The notes: generated by a model not told the origin, from the sequence alone. A stretch of DNA of 64,000 nucleotides from Caballeronia concitans (GCF_001544615.1 NZ_FCNV02000016.1:1-64000), one strand, 5' to 3'. Counted from the first letter of the stretch, positions 46,406-55,825 are shown. Program-made: numbers and translations.

Positions 46406-46627
46406 ATGGCAGGTGACAACTCGTATAAGCCCGGCGAAATCGTCAAGGTGTCGGGTATCTATTCCGTGGTTCACGACGATGGCAAAGACACCTTCGAAGT
46501 GACGTGTGTTGAGGGTGAGCACTTCCCGCCCACGCGCAGTGGCAAGGGCGCGCACTATGAACTCAAATATGGCGCGACGCACTCGCATAAGCATGGCGAG
46601 CTCAAGGGCACCGAAGCGCGTGGCTAG
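46406..46627 (+). CDS. Small YjzC-like protein
   Basis: The protein has 73 residues from ATG 46406, behind AGGAGAGG. Pattern: YKPGEIVKVSGIYSVVHDD, then a Glu-rich piece with FPPTRSGKGAHYELK, matching the YjzC-like family of tiny proteins with a proposed zinc-free beta fold. The end (GATHSHKHGELKGTEARG) is His-rich. Function unknown; it converges on ligD. Confidence 0.65.
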   Translation: MAGDNSYKPGEIVKVSGIYSVVHDDGKDTFEVTCVEGEHFPPTRSGKGAHYELKYGATHSHKHGELKGTEARG

Positions 46628-46659
46628 GGTTCGGGCGCCGGCGCTAGATTGTGACTTCT

Positions 46660-48624
46660 TTAGCGCTTCATGCCGACCGCCCGGCGCATCGCGGCCGTAA
46701 TCCCTTGCCGCGTGCGCCAGTAGCCTTCCCACGGATCAGTGGTGAGCGTCCGTTGTCGGTGAACGGCTTGCGCCATCGTCCATTGGTCGCCGCTCCTCAC
46801 GTCATTCAACTCATCCCACGAGACCGGCATCGACACCGCCATGCCGGGGCGCGCGCGCACGGAAAACGCGGCCACCGTGCTGGCGCTTCGACCGTTGCGC
46901 AGGTAGTCGATGAAAATTTTGCCCACGCGGTTCTTCGGACCGAGGACTGCTGAAAAGCGCTGCGGCACCACGCGCGTCATGTGCTGGGCGACGGCCTGCG
47001 AGAACAACTTGACCTCATCCCATCCCTGTCGGCGCGTGAGCGGCACGACAATATGAAAGCCCTTGCCGCCGCTGGTCTTCGCGAACGAGCGCAATCCCAG
47101 CTCATCCAGCACCACCTTCACGAGCGATGCCGCTTCCAGCATGGCCGACCACGGCAAGGCTGGGTCAGGATCCAGATCGAAGATGACCCGATCCGGATGC
47201 TCCAGATCAGGCGCCGCGCCATTCCATGAGTGAATCTCGACGACGCTCATCTGAGCGAGTCCGACCAGCGCGTCCGCGGTGTTGGCGACCAGCAGCGGCT
47301 TATGTCCCGGGTATAGACTGACGGGCAACTCTTCAATGCCGGGGATGCGGGCGCGCTCGGAGTGCTTCTGAAAGAACAGCTCGCCGGCGATGCCGTCGGG
47401 CGCGCGTACGAGCGCGAGCGGCCGGGCATGCAGATAGGGCAGCGCCCACTCGGCGATCGCGTCGTAGTAACGCACGATGTCGAGCTTGGTGTGGCCTAAT
47501 GCTTGATCCATCACGCGCTGCGGATTGCTGATCTTGATGTCGCCCACGATGACCGTCCCGCGCGGACCGGGCCGCTCGCGCGTCGAGCCGATCTGCCCGG
47601 GGCCATCGACCCGCGGTTCGGCGACGACCTTCTCTTCCGTCACCGCGCGTGCCGGCTTGTCTTCGCGCAGCGCATGAAAGACTGGGTGGCGGACTTCGCC
47701 GTTGGATGTCCATTCGAGGAAAGCGACTTCCGCCACGATGTCAGGCTTGAGCCAGTAAAACTCACGATCGCGCTCGGGTTCCGGCGCGTTATAGAAGGCG
47801 GGTTGAGCCTGCTGCAAAGCCTGCGCGCGCTTGCTAAAGGCAGCACTTCGCGCGGGCGTGAGATGAGGCGCCACATGGCCGGCATACCGGAGGGTGCCAT
47901 CTGGCTCGTAGACGCCCAGCAACAAGGAGCGCACGCCTGATTTCGCGCCCTTGACACGCGAAAACCCGCCGATCACGAACTCTTGTCTCAGATTGCACTT
48001 GAGCTTGATCCAGTCGTTCGAGCGTCCGGACCGGTAGGGCGCATCGGCCCGCTTGCCGATAATGCCTTCGAGCTGCATCTTGCAGGCGGACGCCACGAGC
48101 GAGGCCGGATCCTCGGCGAAATCGTCGGAGTAACGCAGGAGCGGGCTATCGACGCTTTGCATCAACTCGTGGAGCAGCGCCCGACGCGCACGCAGCGGCT
48201 GTTCGCGGATGTCGCTGCCGTTGAGCCACAACAGATCGAAGACGAATAGGACGATATCGGCCGTACTGCGCCGATCGAATGCGTTCTGCAGCGCATTGAA
48301 GTCGGGCTTGCCTGTCGCATCGAGGACAACCGCCTCGCCGTCGATCCATGCGGTATCGACCTGTAGGTCTTCAAGTGCGGCGCGCAGCCGCGGCATGCGC
48401 TCCGTCCAGTCGTGCCCATTGCGGGTGACGAGCTTGACGTCACCCCGTTCGATGCGCGCGAGCATGCGATAGCCGTCGAACTTGATCTCGTAGGACCAGT
48501 CGCCCTCTGCAGGATGACGTTCAACCAACGTCGCTAGCTGCGGCTCGATCAGCAAACGCATCTCGCCTGGCAGCGCGTCAGGTGCGCGCACGCGTATCGC
48601 GCGTGGTCCGCTCCAGCGCCCCAT
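46660..48624 (-). CDS. ligD: ATP-dependent DNA ligase D (ligase and polymerase domains, no phosphoesterase domain)
   Basis: The 654-residue protein starts at ATG 48624; longer in-frame sequence upstream encodes the next gene in another frame and is rejected. Order: ligase domain first (catalytic Lys48 in YEIKFDGYRML), OB part about 210-330, then the primase-polymerase domain (about 360-654) with IFDLDPDP active-site acids and a late RNGRSASTVAAFSVRARPG. The usual N-terminal 3'-phosphoesterase domain of Pseudomonas LigD is absent. It would repair breaks by Ku-dependent end joining; no ku gene is in the window. Confidence 0.92.
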   Translation of the reverse strand: MGRWSGPRAIRVRAPDALPGEMRLLIEPQLATLVERHPAEGDWSYEIKFDGYRMLARIERGDVKLVTRNGHDWTERMPRLRAALEDLQVDTAWIDGEAVVLDATGKPDFNALQNAFDRRSTADIVLFVFDLLWLNGSDIREQPLRARRALLHELMQSVDSPLLRYSDDFAEDPASLVASACKMQLEGIIGKRADAPYRSGRSNDWIKLKCNLRQEFVIGGFSRVKGAKSGVRSLLLGVYEPDGTLRYAGHVAPHLTPARSAAFSKRAQALQQAQPAFYNAPEPERDREFYWLKPDIVAEVAFLEWTSNGEVRHPVFHALREDKPARAVTEEKVVAEPRVDGPGQIGSTRERPGPRGTVIVGDIKISNPQRVMDQALGHTKLDIVRYYDAIAEWALPYLHARPLALVRAPDGIAGELFFQKHSERARIPGIEELPVSLYPGHKPLLVANTADALVGLAQMSVVEIHSWNGAAPDLEHPDRVIFDLDPDPALPWSAMLEAASLVKVVLDELGLRSFAKTSGGKGFHIVVPLTRRQGWDEVKLFSQAVAQHMTRVVPQRFSAVLGPKNRVGKIFIDYLRNGRSASTVAAFSVRARPGMAVSMPVSWDELNDVRSGDQWTMAQAVHRQRTLTTDPWEGYWRTRQGITAAMRRAVGMKR

Positions 48625-48625
48625 G

Positions 48626-48913
48626 TTAGTCGTCCGCGCGCGGCGGCAAGCCACCGCGGTCATCGGCGTCATCGTCCTTCCAATAAAGATTCGGCGGATG
48701 AAGCGCCTGCGTCGTGTCAATCCCGGCCATCTGAAGGGCTGCATCGATGCACTCGAGTTCGCGATCGAAGCGCATCGGCCAGCGCGGCGGCGGTTCATCG
48801 TCGCCTAATAGCGTCATGCCGTCATGGATGACGAGGGCGTATCGGGCAACGAGCAGCGCATCCACGAGCTGGGCTTCCTGTTTGGCTTGTTCCAAGAATG
48901 TAGTCGCTTTCAT
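48626..48913 (-). CDS. Small hypothetical protein upstream of ligD
   Basis: The protein has 95 residues from an ATG preceded by GGAGGCG. Sequence MKATTFLEQAKQEAQLVDALLVARYALVIHDG, then acidic and Trp/Pro-rich (PPPRWPMRFDREL) ending DDRGGLPPRADD. One nt separates its stop from the ligD start, so the two are one operon. It has no recognised family; it could assist LigD. Confidence 0.65.
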   Translation of the reverse strand: MKATTFLEQAKQEAQLVDALLVARYALVIHDGMTLLGDDEPPPRWPMRFDRELECIDAALQMAGIDTTQALHPPNLYWKDDDADDRGGLPPRADD

Positions 48914-49011
48914 GGCCGCGCCTCCGGACCTCGGTTACGCAAGCGTCGCGCCCGGGGAATGAACCGGTGAACGGCGAGCCGTTGCCTATCGGAGACAGGT
49001 CGACGCGGGAC

Positions 49012-49102
49012 TTGCAGCTGAGCGCTGCGGGTTTATGCTTAGCTTGTCTCCTCCATGTCCATCGATACGGATTGAGCCCGCTTGACTAAGCGGGCTTTTT
49101 TT
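49012..49102 (+). ncRNA. Candidate small RNA with promoter, anti-Shine-Dalgarno motif and terminator
   Basis: A -35 box TTGCAG (49012-49017) and -10 box TATGCT (49034-49039) are 16 bp apart. A transcript from about 49046 would be some 57 nt long and end at a strong intrinsic terminator. It contains CUCCUCC (49048-49054) near its 5' end, complementary to ribosome binding sites, the layout of known Burkholderia regulatory RNAs with an exposed anti-SD seed. No protein frame fits this short span. This is a candidate; no expression evidence exists here. Confidence 0.42.
49075..49102 (+). terminator. Intrinsic terminator (9-bp perfect stem, T7)
   Basis: Arms AGCCCGCTT and AAGCGGGCT with loop GACT, followed by TTTTTT. 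It serves plus-strand transcription; no plus-strand gene ends nearby except the candidate small RNA. Confidence 0.88.
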
Positions 49103-49306
49103 CACGGGAAACCAGCCGACAAGCGGACATCACATGGTCGCTTGTGAAAGCTCTGCGCTTTGTACAAGGACATGGTGCTCGTCAAGACTGTTCTGGACGT
49201 AGCGCCGCGCTTTTGAGTGCGTCAAGAAGCCTGGCTGGGGCTCGGTACGAGGACTGAGCCGACGACTCGCCGCATAGGAGTCGTGTATCCACGCAGCAAA
49301 TGGCTA

Positions 49307-50227
49307 TCACGCATCTTGCTGATGAAACATCGAATAAATTGTGTTGCGCAACCACGCCACGCCCGGATCGCTCGTGAATTGCGAATGCGAGTGCACCTGA
49401 ATCTCGATGGGCGGCAGGGCGAACGGCAAGGGCAGAATGCGAAAGGCTTTACCGCGATTCAGGCGCTGCGCAATGCTTTTAGGGAAGATGACGGCTAGGT
49501 CCGTGTTCGTTACGATCTCTGGCGCCACAACAAAATGCGGCAGTTGGACCACGACATCGCGCTTGAGATTGAGCTCGTCGAGCCATTGTTCGACCATTCG
49601 ATGGCCCGTCGCGTTGGTGCTCGCGTTGACGTAGCGCAAGGCGGCCAAATCTTCGCGTGTCGGCCGTGACTTGCCTAACGGATGGTTTGCGCGCACCACG
49701 CAGACATGGTGGTCGACGAATAGTGTCTGGCTCACGCAACCCGCATCGAGACCCGGCACGTAGCCCAAAGCCAAATCCACTTCGCCAGAGCGCATGGCCG
49801 CACTGACGGATTCCACCGGCAGATTGACCGCTTCGATTCGTATGCCGCACGCCTCGCGGTCGAGTAGCGCTACTAGCGGCGGCAGAAAAAAGAATTCCGA
49901 CATGTCCGACATCGAAATTCGAAACACGCGCCGGGCGGTAGCGGGATCGAATTTGGCGAGTTGCTGGACAGCGTCATTGATGATCGACAACGCCTGCGCG
50001 AGCGGCGGATATAGGCGATGCGCGGCATCGGTAGGCACCATGCCGGTGGGGGTGCGCACAAAGAGTGGATCATCAAAGATCGTGCGCAAGCGCCTTAGTG
50101 CATGACTGACCGCCGGCTGTGTCAGTTCCAGACGGTCGCCTGCCGCGGTCGTGCTGCGCAGATCCCAGATGGCGAGGAACACGCGCAGCAGATTCAGATC
50201 GGCGATACCGGAGTTGAGCTTCGTCAT
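49307..50227 (-). CDS. LysR-family regulator of the oxygenase operon
   Basis: The 306-residue regulator starts at ATG 50227. N-terminal HTH: LNLLRVFLAIWDLRSTTAAGDRLELTQPAVSHALRRLR (seen over residues about 10-48), followed by the effector-binding domain with DLALGYVPGLD. It is the last gene of a five-gene minus-strand operon (transporter, monooxygenase, reductase, EthD-like, regulator), 44 nt after the EthD-like gene. It probably senses the aromatic substrate or an early product. A close paralogue regulates the neighbouring divergent unit (54870-55778). Confidence 0.88.
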   Translation of the reverse strand: MTKLNSGIADLNLLRVFLAIWDLRSTTAAGDRLELTQPAVSHALRRLRTIFDDPLFVRTPTGMVPTDAAHRLYPPLAQALSIINDAVQQLAKFDPATARRVFRISMSDMSEFFFLPPLVALLDREACGIRIEAVNLPVESVSAAMRSGEVDLALGYVPGLDAGCVSQTLFVDHHVCVVRANHPLGKSRPTREDLAALRYVNASTNATGHRMVEQWLDELNLKRDVVVQLPHFVVAPEIVTNTDLAVIFPKSIAQRLNRGKAFRILPLPFALPPIEIQVHSHSQFTSDPGVAWLRNTIYSMFHQQDA

Positions 50228-50271
50228 ACACGGTTGACTCACGAACAAGCGCTGGTCGCGCCATGCGGCCA

Positions 50272-50946
50272 TCAATGTTTGGCGAGATTACCGTATGTGC
50301 TGCGCATTGCAAAATGGGGGGTAGCTCCCTGATAGGGCGGCAAGGTATAGAAATCGCGCCGCATCGATTCGCGCACCGGTGAGGCGAGTGCGGCGGCGAG
50401 CGCGGACGCATCGTCGAAGACGACCTTGTTACGCTGCATCGCATCGGCGCGCGGACATGACAGGCCGCTCGTGCAATCGATGCGTGTGTAAATCTCCAAC
50501 TCGCGCAATGCCGGCAAGGTGGACATCAGCGGCGCGTGATGCTGTAGGTAATGCGCGAGCCATGTGTTGAAGTCCTCCGCCGGCCCTTCGTACGCGACGA
50601 GGTAGGTGCAACGCTGAAAGCACGCTTGGGTAGCTGGCTCGTGGGTGACGAGAGCGCGCACGGCCATGACTTGCTGCGTGAAGCGCCCGGCGATCAAAGG
50701 TTCTCGAAGCGCGCGATGGATCGGACCATCAAGCCTGGTCGCAGCCTCGAGCGCGGCCAGTTCATCGAAATACAGCTGAAGCACACACGATGGCGCATCG
50801 GCTGCCAGCGCAATGCGCGGATCGACGCGTTCTGCTAACGGCTCATGCAGCAGTAGGCTGCGCAGGCCGTCGATGCCCTGCAACGGCGCAATATCGGGCA
50901 GCGATGGCTGCCCGCTCGCACCGATCAAAAACAGGCAGACTTGCAT
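50272..50946 (-). CDS. EthD-like dimeric alpha/beta-barrel protein
   Basis: The 224-residue protein starts at ATG 50946. The C-terminal half is the EthD fold: NTWLAHYLQHHAPLMSTLPALRELEIYTRID and QRNKVVFDDASALAAALASPVRESMR. The N-terminal half (MQVCLFLIGASGQPSLPDIAPLQ, then LYFDELAALEAATRL) is a second, weaker copy of the same fold. EthD-like proteins accompany oxygenases in pathways for ethers, indole and indole-3-acetate, where some act as ring-opening or cyclising enzymes. It lies 2 nt from the flavin reductase gene. Confidence 0.8.
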   Translation of the reverse strand: MQVCLFLIGASGQPSLPDIAPLQGIDGLRSLLLHEPLAERVDPRIALAADAPSCVLQLYFDELAALEAATRLDGPIHRALREPLIAGRFTQQVMAVRALVTHEPATQACFQRCTYLVAYEGPAEDFNTWLAHYLQHHAPLMSTLPALRELEIYTRIDCTSGLSCPRADAMQRNKVVFDDASALAAALASPVRESMRRDFYTLPPYQGATPHFAMRSTYGNLAKH

Positions 50947-50948
50947 GG

Positions 50949-51467
50949 TCACGCGGCCTCGCAGGAAGCGGCCGCGCGCGCGAGCCGATGGAACTGCCGG
51001 CCGAAGTACACAAGACCATCGCCGTCTTCTCGCGAGCCGATGTGCTCGACTTGTACGAACAGCACCGAATGCGAACCGACCTGCTTGCTGTCGACGATAC
51101 GGCCTTCGAGACTCGCGATGGCATCGTCGAGCACGGGAAGATGCAGTGCGCCCGTCCGCGAGCCGCAGCGCGAGAAGCGTTCTTCCATCGAGCTTCCATC
51201 CATGCCCGCAAACATCCGCGCCAGTTCCTGCGCGTGCGCGCCGAGCACGTTGATGCACGCGCTGCCGTTACCGAGCAGCACGTCGTGAACATAGCTCGAC
51301 TGATTGATGCAGACGAGCATCGTTGGTGGCGTATCCGTCACGGAGCAAACGGCGCTTGCCGTGATACCGCAACGTCCGTGCGGGCCGTCCGTGGTAATGA
51401 CGTTGACGGCCGCGCCGAGCGAGGCCATTGCGTTGCGAAACTGCGCGCGCGATTGATCGTGGGTCAT
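50949..51467 (-). CDS. Flavin reductase of a two-component monooxygenase
   Basis: The 172-residue protein of the HpaC/flavin-reductase fold has RNAMASLGAAVNVITTDGPHGRCGITASAVCSVTDTPPTMLVCIN in several parts, and GSREDGDGLVYFGRQFHRL near the C-terminus. It reduces FMN or FAD with NADH for the oxygenase encoded 28 nt upstream. Its stop is 2 nt before the EthD-like gene. Confidence 0.92.
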   Translation of the reverse strand: MTHDQSRAQFRNAMASLGAAVNVITTDGPHGRCGITASAVCSVTDTPPTMLVCINQSSYVHDVLLGNGSACINVLGAHAQELARMFAGMDGSSMEERFSRCGSRTGALHLPVLDDAIASLEGRIVDSKQVGSHSVLFVQVEHIGSREDGDGLVYFGRQFHRLARAAASCEAA

Positions 51468-51495
51468 GGCTCATGTCCTCTCAGGGTTCGCGGGT

Positions 51496-52686
51496 TCAGG
51501 GATACGGTGTGACAGGCGGAATGCCGACGAAGAGTGCGCCCGATGCGTCGTAATTGCCTTCGCCGAGGAAGGCGTGTTGCGTGACGACGATCGAATCGCG
51601 TATCAAACGCTGCATCCGGTTCTCGCGATAGATGGCGCCGATGCCCGCCATCTTGTACGCCTGCATCACGATATCGGCGCAGGTGTGGGCCGCATGCGTA
51701 GCAGATAGACGCAATAGATTGGCTTCTGCAGGCAACACCGGGTCACCAGCGAGCACGGTGCGCCAGGATGCTTCCGCGGACTCGAAGAAGAATGCCCGCG
51801 CGCTGCGCAGTTGCGCTTCTGCCTTCGCGAGCCCCGAACGATAGTAGGCGCGATCGGCGAGACGCGGTGCACCCGTCGTGGTCTTTGTCACGCCGGACAT
51901 CCCCGCCAGCAGGTCGAGCGCAGCTCGAGCCAGCCCGATATTGACTGCCGCATGCACCTGTGCCTGATAGGCGATGGCGGGATACCGATATAACGGTTCA
52001 TCGATCAACGGCGTACCGCCGCGCACGAAGGTCCATTGCTCGTCGACGAATTTGTCTTTCAGACGCAGATCGTGGCTGCCCGTGCCCTGCATGCCGACCA
52101 CGTTCCAATTCTCGACGATCTCGACTTCGCTCGCCGGAAAGACCGCAGTGAACGGCTTGCCGGCGTTCTTGTCGTCCGCGCCGGCTGGTGCGCCGCCGAT
52201 TCCGACGCCGATCCAGTCCGCCCCCTTGCAGCCGCTGGCGAAGCGCCACTGTCCCGACACACGGAACCCGCCGGGCGCACGTTCGGCCTTCTGCAGCGGA
52301 TACAAGCCTCCCGCGAAGACCTGATCGGGACCGGTCGCATAAATTTGGGCCTGCGTTTGAACCGGCAGTGAGGCAAGGTACGTGCTGGCGGAGCCGAACG
52401 CCGCGACCCAGGCGGTCGATCCGTCCGCGATCGCGATACGTTCGAGCATCTCAAGAAAACGCGCGGGCGGCAGCGGGTCGCCGCCGAAACGTTTAGGGGT
52501 GCTTGCGCGAAAAATGCCGGCTCGCTTCATCTTGCCGACCATATCGCGCGGCACGTGAGACAGGACATCGAACTCGTCGCGGCGGCGCTCGATCTCTTCG
52601 ATGAGCACATCAAGCGGCAGAGGTCCGGCGTACTCGGGATAGTCGTCTTGTGAGTCGACGATGGCTTCGCTTTGAACGGCGTGCAT
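51496..52686 (-). CDS. Flavin-dependent aromatic monooxygenase, acyl-CoA-dehydrogenase fold
   Basis: The 396-residue protein of the two-component class D monooxygenases contains PKRFGGDPLPPARFLEMLERIAIADGSTAWVAAFGSA, WRFASGCKGADW and VVGMQGTGSHDLRL, which form the flavin and substrate pocket. Homologues in this fold hydroxylate indole, indole-3-acetate, p-hydroxyphenylacetate or other phenols. It works with the flavin reductase encoded next. The substrate is not determined by sequence; context (3-hydroxyanthranilate pathway next door) favours an indole or aminoaromatic compound. Confidence 0.88.
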   Translation of the reverse strand: MHAVQSEAIVDSQDDYPEYAGPLPLDVLIEEIERRRDEFDVLSHVPRDMVGKMKRAGIFRASTPKRFGGDPLPPARFLEMLERIAIADGSTAWVAAFGSASTYLASLPVQTQAQIYATGPDQVFAGGLYPLQKAERAPGGFRVSGQWRFASGCKGADWIGVGIGGAPAGADDKNAGKPFTAVFPASEVEIVENWNVVGMQGTGSHDLRLKDKFVDEQWTFVRGGTPLIDEPLYRYPAIAYQAQVHAAVNIGLARAALDLLAGMSGVTKTTTGAPRLADRAYYRSGLAKAEAQLRSARAFFFESAEASWRTVLAGDPVLPAEANLLRLSATHAAHTCADIVMQAYKMAGIGAIYRENRMQRLIRDSIVVTQHAFLGEGNYDASGALFVGIPPVTPYP

Positions 52687-52718
52687 AAGTTATACCTCTC
52701 GATCAGAGTTTGTCGATA

Positions 52719-54071
52719 TCATTCGGGTTGCCGACGTCCATCGGCGCGCATTGCTTTGGGAAACGTCTCACGTGCCAGCAACGTTGCGACGACGGTGGTC
52801 AGCCCCAATACGCCCAGATAGATGGCGACCGGCATCGCGCTGTGATAGTGGGCGAGCAGCATGGTGGCGATCATTGGCGAAAGGCCACCACCAAGTACGG
52901 AAGAAACTTCCCGGCCAATGCCGAGTCCAGAGAAACGCAGGTGGACTGGCAACATCTCGCTGATGAATGCGGGCTGCGCGCCTTGAAGAATGCCAAGCGT
53001 GATGCTGTTGGTAAGGACGAGCGCCGCAACCACCTTCCAGTACTCGCCTGAGCCGAGCAGTGCGAAGTACGGCCATCCAACGAGCACGATGGCGATCGCG
53101 CCGGCGAGATAGACCGGCTTGCGACCAACCTTGTCGGTCGCCCAGCCAAAGAAAAGTGAAACGGGTATCGACAGCAGCATCGAAATGCACAGACCGCTCA
53201 GAATCCAGCTCGACTTGATGCCGAGAAACTGCCCGTAGGCAATTGAAAATGCGAAGAAGAGGTAGGACGCCGCACCCTCGCCGAAACGTAGGCCGAACAC
53301 GGTGAGCACTTCGCGCGGACATTGGCGCACCACTTCGATGACAGGCATCCGGCTTCCGTGGCGCGTCGCCTTAGCTTCGGCGAATGCGGCGCTTTCGCCG
53401 ACGGAGCGGCGCATCCACAAGCCAAGGAGAACGAGTGCGGCGCTAGCAAGAAACGGTAGGCGCCATCCCCAGCTCTGGAAGTCGCCCGCTGGCAAGTTCT
53501 GCACGAGAAGGAACGCAGCAGTGGACAGAACGAACCCGAGTGCCGCGCCACACGGGCTCCATGCCGAGAGTGCGCCGCGCTTCGATTGCGGCGCGTTCTC
53601 GTGGATCAACAAGATACTCCCGCTCCATTCGCCGCCGGCCGCGAGCCCCTGAAGAGTCCGCAAAAGAACCAGCATTACCGGGGCGGCAATACCGACCTGC
53701 TGATACGTTGGCAAAACGCCCATTAAAACAGTGGCGGTGCCCATCGTGAGTAGCGTAAGCATCATTACAACCTTGCGGCCGTGCCGGTCGCCGATATGGC
53801 CGCATAGCACTCCCCCTATGGGTCGCGCGATGAAGCCAACCGTGAAGCCACCGAATGCAGCGATGGTGCCCGTCAATGGGTCAGTGCCAACCGGAAAGAA
53901 CAGCTTGCCGAAAACAAGTGCGGCCGCGGTGCCGTACAAGAAGAAGTCATACCACTCAAGGATTTGACCGAGCACTGCTGTGGTGACGGCACGGCGAACG
54001 TTGCTTGCAGGACGGGCGGATCGGGTTCCAACGAGCGTACCCAGATCAGGATTCAGAGCGTCAGGGTTCAT
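52719..54071 (-). CDS. MHS-family metabolite:H+ symporter
   Basis: The protein has 450 residues from ATG 54071; ATG 54086 is equally possible. Twelve membrane segments. Family marks are GFIARPIGGVLCGHIGDRHGRKVVMMLTLL and GLAAGGEWSGSILLIHENAP (in parts). It probably imports the aromatic acid or amine degraded by the operon. First gene of the minus-strand oxygenase operon; about 33 nt precedes the monooxygenase. Confidence 0.9.
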   Translation of the reverse strand: MNPDALNPDLGTLVGTRSARPASNVRRAVTTAVLGQILEWYDFFLYGTAAALVFGKLFFPVGTDPLTGTIAAFGGFTVGFIARPIGGVLCGHIGDRHGRKVVMMLTLLTMGTATVLMGVLPTYQQVGIAAPVMLVLLRTLQGLAAGGEWSGSILLIHENAPQSKRGALSAWSPCGAALGFVLSTAAFLLVQNLPAGDFQSWGWRLPFLASAALVLLGLWMRRSVGESAAFAEAKATRHGSRMPVIEVVRQCPREVLTVFGLRFGEGAASYLFFAFSIAYGQFLGIKSSWILSGLCISMLLSIPVSLFFGWATDKVGRKPVYLAGAIAIVLVGWPYFALLGSGEYWKVVAALVLTNSITLGILQGAQPAFISEMLPVHLRFSGLGIGREVSSVLGGGLSPMIATMLLAHYHSAMPVAIYLGVLGLTTVVATLLARETFPKAMRADGRRQPE

Positions 54072-54086
54072 AGTGAAGGGAAACAT

Positions 54087-54869
54087 GAGGTGATAGTTCC
54101 CGCTTCCCTGAGGCTTAAGAAGCGGCGCGGGTCGTACCGATGCGATGGGCCCAAGATATGAGCCCGGACAGGGCTCGGTCAAATTCGGGACAAAAATACC
54201 CCCTATGAATCTGATGCATAAGGTTTCAGTGTCATAGGTACTAACCCGTGATTCGTCGTGGATTTCATTGCGCTTTTCGCCCATTATGGTTTTTCGCTTC
54301 TTGGCCGTAAGGCACGAGCGGACACGCAGTGCGCGGCGCATCATTTGTCGTACTGCCTCAAATACCCACGTGTGAGACTTGCCTTCGTGACTTCTCACGG
54401 CCGTTCGCGGTTGCCGGCCGGCACACGCATAAGCCGCGGCGACCCTGTGCGGCATTGTCGAGACCGCTTCAACCGGCCTTGAACCTAGCGCTGCTAAAAC
54501 CGAGCGGCGTTATTGAGCGCAGCCCTTGCGGCTGAAGGGTTGGGAAGAGGTTGCTGGCGCGTTTATGGCCCTGTTTGCGCTCCAGAGCGGCTCTATCTTG
54601 GATGACGACTCGCTTTCGCGAAAGAGCCGCGGCTGAACGAAAGGCTTCATGTTCGGATACCACGCTTGCGCGGCTTGCCGACGCACCTCCGCCATTGCCC
54701 TAACCGTTCTCCGATTCGCCAATGGCAGCTTCAAGCGCGCTGTTGGGGTTGCGCTCGGAAGCGGCTGCGCATGGTTGCCGAGCGCGATCGGGCTGAACGC
54801 CGCGACTGTTCGGCAGTTGACCGAGCAACGGCGGAAGCTACAGCATGAGAGGAGTGGGTGCGCGCGCGC
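54087..54869. other. 780 bp without a confident gene
   Basis: Only short frames (up to about 75 codons) on either strand. The operon promoter for the oxygenase genes must lie at the left end. Nothing else was recognised. Confidence 0.4.
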
Positions 54870-55778
54870 TTAGTCGCGATGCAGCGTATCGATGACCAAT
54901 TCGCGGAACCAACGGATCCCTTCGTCATTGTCGAAGTTGCGATGCCAATGGACGGTGGATTCGATGTCAGGAATTTCAGCGGGCATTGGATAGATCATGA
55001 AGTGGCCGGTTTCATTGAACATTTGGGCGGCTCCACGGTGAAGCGTCACCATCCAGTTCGTGCGCTGTAAAATCTGCGGAACGACCGTGAAATGCGGTAC
55101 GCGCAATGCAATCCGCCGATGTAGACCTTGACTGCGCAAGACCTCGTCGATCGCCAGATGGCTACTGTCACTCGTCGTCACGGTGACATGTAAGAACTCC
55201 AGAAATTTTTGTCTCGATAGCGTTCGAACTGGCAACCCAGGGCGCTTGCGCGTCATGCAGACGAACTGATCGCGGAACAGCAGCGCGTGGTTCGTGACCG
55301 GCATCAGCGACGGAAGATTGCCTATGGCGAGATCGATCTGGCCAAGTCGCATTTTTTCCTCCACGTCGCGCACCGGTATCTGCTCGGTCGACAGACGGAT
55401 GTGAGGTGCTACGCGCTGAAGTCTTTCGCAGATAGGCGGCAGAAAGACATGTTCACCGATATCAGACATCGACAAGCGGAACTCACGCGTCGTCGTCGCA
55501 GGATCGAATTGTTCACTCTCACGCAGTGCTTCGCGAATCGAGGCAATGGCACTGCCAAGGGGCACCGCCAGTCTCTCCGCAGTAGGAGTCGGGAGCATGC
55601 CGTCCGGCGTGCGGACGAACAGCGGATCATCGAACAACGACCGCAGGCGCCCCAGCGAATAGCTGATCGTTGGCTGTGACAACTCGAGCCTTTGCCCAGC
55701 ACGCGTGAGACTGCGCTCTTCGAGGATCGCCTGGAAGACGCGTAGCAAGTTCAAATCGACCTGATGGAAATTGACCAT
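54870..55778 (-). CDS. LysR-family regulator, divergent from the CoA ligase operon
   Basis: The 302-residue regulator starts at ATG 55778. HTH: LNLLRVFQAILEERSLTRAGQRLELSQPTISYSLGRLRSLF (residues about 8-47). The effector domain contains IDLAIGNLPSLMPV. It is a paralogue of the regulator at 49307-50227. A 15-bp palindrome lies 33 bp upstream (55811-55825) between it and the ligase gene, the usual place for a LysR target. Confidence 0.9.
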   Translation of the reverse strand: MVNFHQVDLNLLRVFQAILEERSLTRAGQRLELSQPTISYSLGRLRSLFDDPLFVRTPDGMLPTPTAERLAVPLGSAIASIREALRESEQFDPATTTREFRLSMSDIGEHVFLPPICERLQRVAPHIRLSTEQIPVRDVEEKMRLGQIDLAIGNLPSLMPVTNHALLFRDQFVCMTRKRPGLPVRTLSRQKFLEFLHVTVTTSDSSHLAIDEVLRSQGLHRRIALRVPHFTVVPQILQRTNWMVTLHRGAAQMFNETGHFMIYPMPAEIPDIESTVHWHRNFDNDEGIRWFRELVIDTLHRD

Positions 55779-55810
55779 GTCGATGTGGGGTAAAAAATTG
55801 ATTGATTTGA

Positions 55811-55825
55811 CCGATATGCTATCGG
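55811..55825. promoter_or_regulatory. Candidate LysR binding site (CCGATA-TGC-TATCGG)
   Basis: A perfect 6-bp inverted repeat in the 88-bp intergenic region between the regulator and the acyl-CoA ligase gene. LysR regulators usually bind T-N11-A palindromes; the core here has T and A at that spacing within the palindrome. Target assignment is by location. Confidence 0.55.
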
